Below are positions 61,637 through 64,000 of a stretch of 64,000 bases of DNA, in pieces. Source of the stretch: JAWLHU01 sp049325315. GTDB taxonomy: Bacteria > Bacillota > Sulfobacillia > Symbiobacteriales > Symbiobacteriaceae. The translations under genes were made by a program, and so were the position numbers. Each line of letters opens with the position of its first letter. The stretch's first letter is position 1. Where the stretch lies: the NCBI GenBank assembly GCA_049325315.1, contig JBMONB010000224.1, forward strand, positions 92,673-156,672, given 5' to 3'. The notes beneath the pieces are model-generated. The model made no database searches. It was not told the DNA's origin and saw nothing but the letters and a program-made list of their open reading frames with translations.

Positions 61637-63019
61637 ATGGATGGCATTTTTCGGCTTCGACGCACGGCAGTCCCGGCCGGACCAAAGCGGTGGGTTCCAT
61701 CTCGGTTCAATGTGCGTACGCACCTACCAGATGGCCGATTGGTCATCTATAACAGCTATTCCGGTCAGTTTGTGGTCGTCCCGTCAGAGGCCAGTTCACT
61801 CGTGAAAGCGTCCCTTGTCCGCCCCGTTGAGGATGAACTGGATTCCCTCCAAGCGCAGTTGTTTGATGGAGGGTTTCTCATTCCAGAAGAAGCGAATGAG
61901 TTACATCGGGCCAGGTACATGCACGAAGTTGAAGCGCGCCGACCCGACCGACTTCATCTCATTCTGATGCCGCACGAGAACTGCAACTTCCGTTGTGTCT
62001 ATTGTTACGAGGATTTCGCCCACAACAAAATGGACCCCAGTGTTCGAGTTGGCCTAAAGGAGATGGTTCGACAGCGTGCCAGGAACCTATCCCACCTGGA
62101 TATTGGCTGGTTTGGAGGAGAGCCTCTTCTCGCTCTTGATGTTATCGAGGAACTCTCTACAGCTTTTCAGGAGCAGTGCTCAAATTATGGGATATCATAT
62201 TCAGCCAGCATTACAACCAACGGTTATCTGCTCACCTCTGAGGCTGTAAACCGCCTTTTTACCTGCAATGTACGCCATATGCAGGTGACCTTAGATGGCC
62301 CCCCGTCGGTGCACAACAAGCGGCGCAAGCTGGCTGGCGGAGGAGGTACATTTCATCGGATATTGGAGAACCTGATCGAACTCAAGAACCGTACCGATCC
62401 GTTCCAGTGTGTCGTTCGGGTCAACTATGACAAGGAGAGCAACCAGGTGATCTCCACGTTAATCAGCCGACTTAAGGACTCTTTCTCGGGTGATCGTAGG
62501 TTTTCGCTCTACTTCTTTCCCGTCGGTCAGTGGGGAGGCCCGAACGATGAGAATCTCCCCGTCTGCGATGCGTATGAAGCCATCCAACTCGGCCTAGACC
62601 TGTCCAAGCGGGCGATCAACTCTAGAATGCCCGTATTGCAGCGGGAACTACTGGCACCAAACGGCTCTGTTTGTTATGCGTCGAACCCCAATGCCTTCGT
62701 AATCGGGGCCGAGGGTTCCGTATACAAGTGTACAGTGGCGCTCGACCGACCCTATAATCGGCTGGGGAGGATTAAGGCAGATGGGAACCTCGTCCTGGAC
62801 CAGGACAAGCATGCGCTCTGGATCATGTCGGACGAGAGCGGTGACTCGGTATGTGAACGGTGTTATGTACGGCCAGCCTGCCAAGGGAGTGCATGCCCGC
62901 TCATGCGAATCGAGTACGGTCAACGCCCCTGCCCACCGTGGAAGAAACAGATGACGAAGGTACTCCAGTTGATTGCCCTTGAGGAGGATCTTCTTGCCAC
63001 TTTGGATAGAAAAGCCTAG
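61637..63019 (+). CDS. Radical SAM/SPASM RiPP-maturation enzyme
   Basis: 460 residues. The N-terminal 90 (RLVIYNSYSGQFVVVPSEAS, then FDGGFLIPEEANELHRARYM) look like a PqqD-related recognition domain. The radical SAM cluster is NCNFRCVYCYE with C116, C120 and C123 (CX3CX2C). The SPASM tail has VCYAS, VYKCTVALD, VCERCYVRPACQGSACP and RPCPPW, enough for two auxiliary clusters. Such enzymes form thioether, C-C or C-O crosslinks, or epimerise. ATG 61637 follows GGGAGGAGGGGG. The stop TAG is within a CTAG used by an IS701-type end. Confidence 0.9.
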   Translation: MDGIFRLRRTAVPAGPKRWVPSRFNVRTHLPDGRLVIYNSYSGQFVVVPSEASSLVKASLVRPVEDELDSLQAQLFDGGFLIPEEANELHRARYMHEVEARRPDRLHLILMPHENCNFRCVYCYEDFAHNKMDPSVRVGLKEMVRQRARNLSHLDIGWFGGEPLLALDVIEELSTAFQEQCSNYGISYSASITTNGYLLTSEAVNRLFTCNVRHMQVTLDGPPSVHNKRRKLAGGGGTFHRILENLIELKNRTDPFQCVVRVNYDKESNQVISTLISRLKDSFSGDRRFSLYFFPVGQWGGPNDENLPVCDAYEAIQLGLDLSKRAINSRMPVLQRELLAPNGSVCYASNPNAFVIGAEGSVYKCTVALDRPYNRLGRIKADGNLVLDQDKHALWIMSDESGDSVCERCYVRPACQGSACPLMRIEYGQRPCPPWKKQMTKVLQLIALEEDLLATLDRKA

Positions 63020-63228
63020 TACTACTCTGTTGAGTCTCAGCACGAGATTCCAATGAAGTCGCGAAAGGGACTTCATGAACATTTTTGAGATGGTGCCAGA
63101 TAGGCGTCAGCATGAGCTACGCTACCGCCACGGCGAGCGTGCCGCTCACGTGGCAACTGTATCTGCCTGAGGTCTGGGCGCAGGACCAGATGCTTCGAGG
63201 CATTGGCCCACAGCGGCTCCGCAAGTGG
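63020..63228 (+). mobile_element. IS701-type left-end fragment
   Basis: TACTACTCTGTT directly follows CTAG (63016-63019) and matches the end of the 531-bp element. About 45 nt later GTCGCGAAAGGGACTTCATG matches the 5' leader of that element's transposase. An open frame then jumps to ASVPLTWQLYLPEVWAQD, an IS701/SRSO17 transposase motif, and stops at 63228. No right end is found, so this is a truncated copy. Confidence 0.75.
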
Positions 63229-63260
63229 CTGTGACTGAGTGATTGAGATGCTGTTCATAG

Positions 63261-63300
63261 ACCGAGCCTGCATCTATTCATCTAGAGGTGCAGGCTCGGT
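63261..63300. terminator. 12-bp hairpin upstream of the tandem peptide units
   Basis: ACCGAGCCTGCA and TGCAGGCTCGGT are perfect complements with a 16-nt loop. No U-tract. It may insulate the RiPP operon from the downstream units. Confidence 0.5.
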
Positions 63301-63316
63301 GCGGATGCGAAAAGAG

Positions 63317-63354
63317 ACGGAGGGACGCGCGAACCAAATCGCGCGTCCCTCCGT
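63317..63354 (+). promoter_or_regulatory. Conserved RNA hairpin, copy 1
   Basis: ACGGAGGGACGCGCGA and TCGCGCGTCCCTCCGT form a perfect 16-bp stem with loop ACCAAA, 44 nt before the ORF. No U-tract follows, so it is not a simple terminator. In copy 2 the stem is changed at both partners of one pair (C-G to T-A), evidence for a conserved structure. Confidence 0.7.
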
Positions 63355-63398
63355 ATATGTAAGTGGCGGCGCCTTGTTGAGCGGAAGGGGGTGACAGT

Positions 63399-63476
63399 AT
63401 GAGCAAGCTAGACGACCGGGTCTTCTGGATCCTGTTCCTGGCACTCCTACTGAAACCCTTCACCCTTTACCTCTAA
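63399..63476 (+). CDS. 25-residue hydrophobic peptide, copy 1
   Basis: Encodes MSKLDDRVFWILFLALLLKP followed by FTLYL and stop; AAGGGGGTGA lies 7 nt before ATG 63399. A charged N-terminus precedes one membrane-length helix. A near-identical copy lies 293 bp downstream. GGGGTAGGA/TCCTACCCC forms a hairpin just after the stop. Size and build resemble type I toxin peptides, but no antisense RNA is proven. Confidence 0.65.
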   Translation: MSKLDDRVFWILFLALLLKPFTLYL

Positions 63477-63524
63477 GGGGTAGGAGACTCCTACCCCGCA
63501 GTGGAACTGACAACGGCTGCCGCC

Positions 63525-63555
63525 CGGCCTGGTGCTAAACCACCGGGCCGTTTTT
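63525..63555 (+). terminator. Terminator, peptide unit 1
   Basis: CGGCCTGGTG, loop CTAAAC, CACCGGGCCG, then TTTTT. One G-T pair in the stem is G-C in copy 2. Confidence 0.88.
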
Positions 63556-63614
63556 CATTCTAGACACCTTGGCCTGCTTCTATACCGGGATGGGCTAGAG
63601 CGGAACAGAACAAA

Positions 63615-63642
63615 GGGACTCGCGAACCAGATCGCGAGTCCC
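63615..63642 (+). promoter_or_regulatory. Conserved RNA hairpin, copy 2
   Basis: GGGACTCGCGA and TCGCGAGTCCC form an 11-bp perfect stem with loop ACCAGA. One stem pair differs from copy 1 on both arms, and the loop keeps ACCARA. Confidence 0.7.
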
Positions 63643-63691
63643 TCCGTATATGTAAGTGGCGGCGCCTCGTTGAGCGGAAGGAGGTGGACGC

Positions 63692-63769
63692 ATGAGCAAG
63701 CTGGACGAGCGTGTCTTCTGGATACTGCTCCTGGCACTCCTGCTGAAACTCCTTACCTCTAGCTTGTAA
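63692..63769 (+). CDS. 25-residue hydrophobic peptide, copy 2
   Basis: Encodes MSKLDERVFWILLLALLLKL then LTSSL and stop; GGAAGGAGGTGG precedes ATG 63692. Differences from copy 1 are conservative up to residue 19 (D/E, F/L) and free after it, suggesting selection on the N-terminal 19 residues. A similar post-stop hairpin follows. Confidence 0.65.
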   Translation: MSKLDERVFWILLLALLLKLLTSSL

Positions 63770-63815
63770 GGGGTAGGAACCCTACTCCTCAGGCTTCAAG
63801 TCAACGGCGTCCGCC

Positions 63816-63846
63816 CGGCCCGGTGCACAACCACCGGGCCGTTTTT
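63816..63846 (+). terminator. Terminator, peptide unit 2
   Basis: CGGCCCGGTG, loop CACAAC, CACCGGGCCG, then TTTTT; fully paired. Confidence 0.9.
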
Positions 63847-63850
63847 CATT

Positions 63851-64000
63851 CTAGACACCTGGGCCGGCTTCTATACGGGGGGCACGGTCCACCGGGAGTT
63901 AAGGCATCTTCATTCCCGGTACTTGCTGCAAGAGGGGCTGAAGAACCCGAGCCGCTTCGGGCGGTACGGTGTGCCACGTTGTATCGCCATCGAATCGGAT
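63851..64000 (+). other. Open frame running off the window
   Basis: A frame reading FYTGGTVHRELRHLHSRYLL and continuing EGLKNPSRFGRYGVPRCIA is open to the window end. No start or ribosome site is visible. It could be the beginning of another gene or mobile-element debris; I do not recognise it. Confidence 0.25.

Larger units (their letters stand above)
63311..63880 (+). repeat. Tandem duplication (2 x about 292 bp) of a small-peptide unit
   Basis: Two copies, offset 291-293 bp, share the order hairpin, CCGTATATGTAAGTGGCGGC, 25-codon ORF, post-stop hairpin, terminator, TTCTAGACACC. Base changes in the stems are mostly paired, so both copies appear under selection. Confidence 0.85.

Noticed and set aside
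63317..63354. 16-bp hairpin as a rho-independent terminator
   Set aside because: No U-tract follows, and it lies upstream of the peptide ORF rather than after a gene. A regulatory RNA role fits better.
63311..63880. CRISPR-like repeat array
   Set aside because: Only two long imperfect copies of about 292 bp, with ORFs and terminators inside; no short repeat-spacer structure.

Overview
The window reads as a chromosome segment of a high-GC, endospore-forming Firmicute. The spoVAC-spoVAD-spoVAE operon, a YhcN-like lipoprotein, a SodF-type superoxide dismutase, strong AGGAGG ribosome sites and a class I lysyl-tRNA synthetase together suggest a Symbiobacterium-like organism. This assignment is an inference from gene content. 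No rRNA, tRNA or CRISPR array was seen.

Positions 1-47.7 kb are mostly ordinary chromosome. They hold acetyltransferases, two MFS exporters, and a TerC membrane protein behind a yybP-ykoY (manganese) riboswitch with a clear promoter. A housekeeping tldD-tldE pair follows, then LiaF-like membrane proteins, threonine dehydratase, spoVA, an ArsR-regulated exporter, sodF, ablB, lysK, a PaaX-headed operon for lower phenylacetate catabolism (paaX, EthD-like, paaF, paaG, paaH), a PiT phosphate transporter with its DUF47 partner, an ABC exporter, a thiolase, a MEMO-family protein and a 1627-residue alpha-2-macroglobulin-like protein.

From 47.7 kb the character changes. An HtrA-like protein has lost all three catalytic residues. 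The 25 bp that end this gene recur about 3.8 kb downstream, bracketing two divergent WD40 genes, one of which has a degenerate J-like N-terminus. Beyond lie decayed coding remnants and twelve CAATG pentamers spaced by about one or two helical turns.

The most interesting system is at 54.1-63.0 kb, which is visibly less GC-rich than the rest. A 44-residue precursor peptide ending in Cys is followed by an EpiD/CypD-type flavoprotein decarboxylase, an MFS exporter, a cobalamin-binding radical SAM enzyme with an apparent PqqD-like tail, a dedicated TldE/TldD-type protease pair and a SPASM radical SAM enzyme. There is no lanthipeptide dehydratase and no YcaO protein. I read this as a RiPP pathway of unfamiliar composition: a C-terminal Cys is oxidatively decarboxylated, radical SAM enzymes modify the core, TldD/E removes the leader and the MFS protein exports the product. 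A 531-bp internally deleted IS701-family element sits exactly at the flavoprotein stop codon, flanked by a CTAG duplication, and a second IS701-type end sits at the CTAG stop of the last gene.

The last 0.7 kb contains two tandem copies of a unit of about 292 bp: a covarying RNA hairpin, a 25-residue hydrophobic peptide gene, a second hairpin and a terminator.
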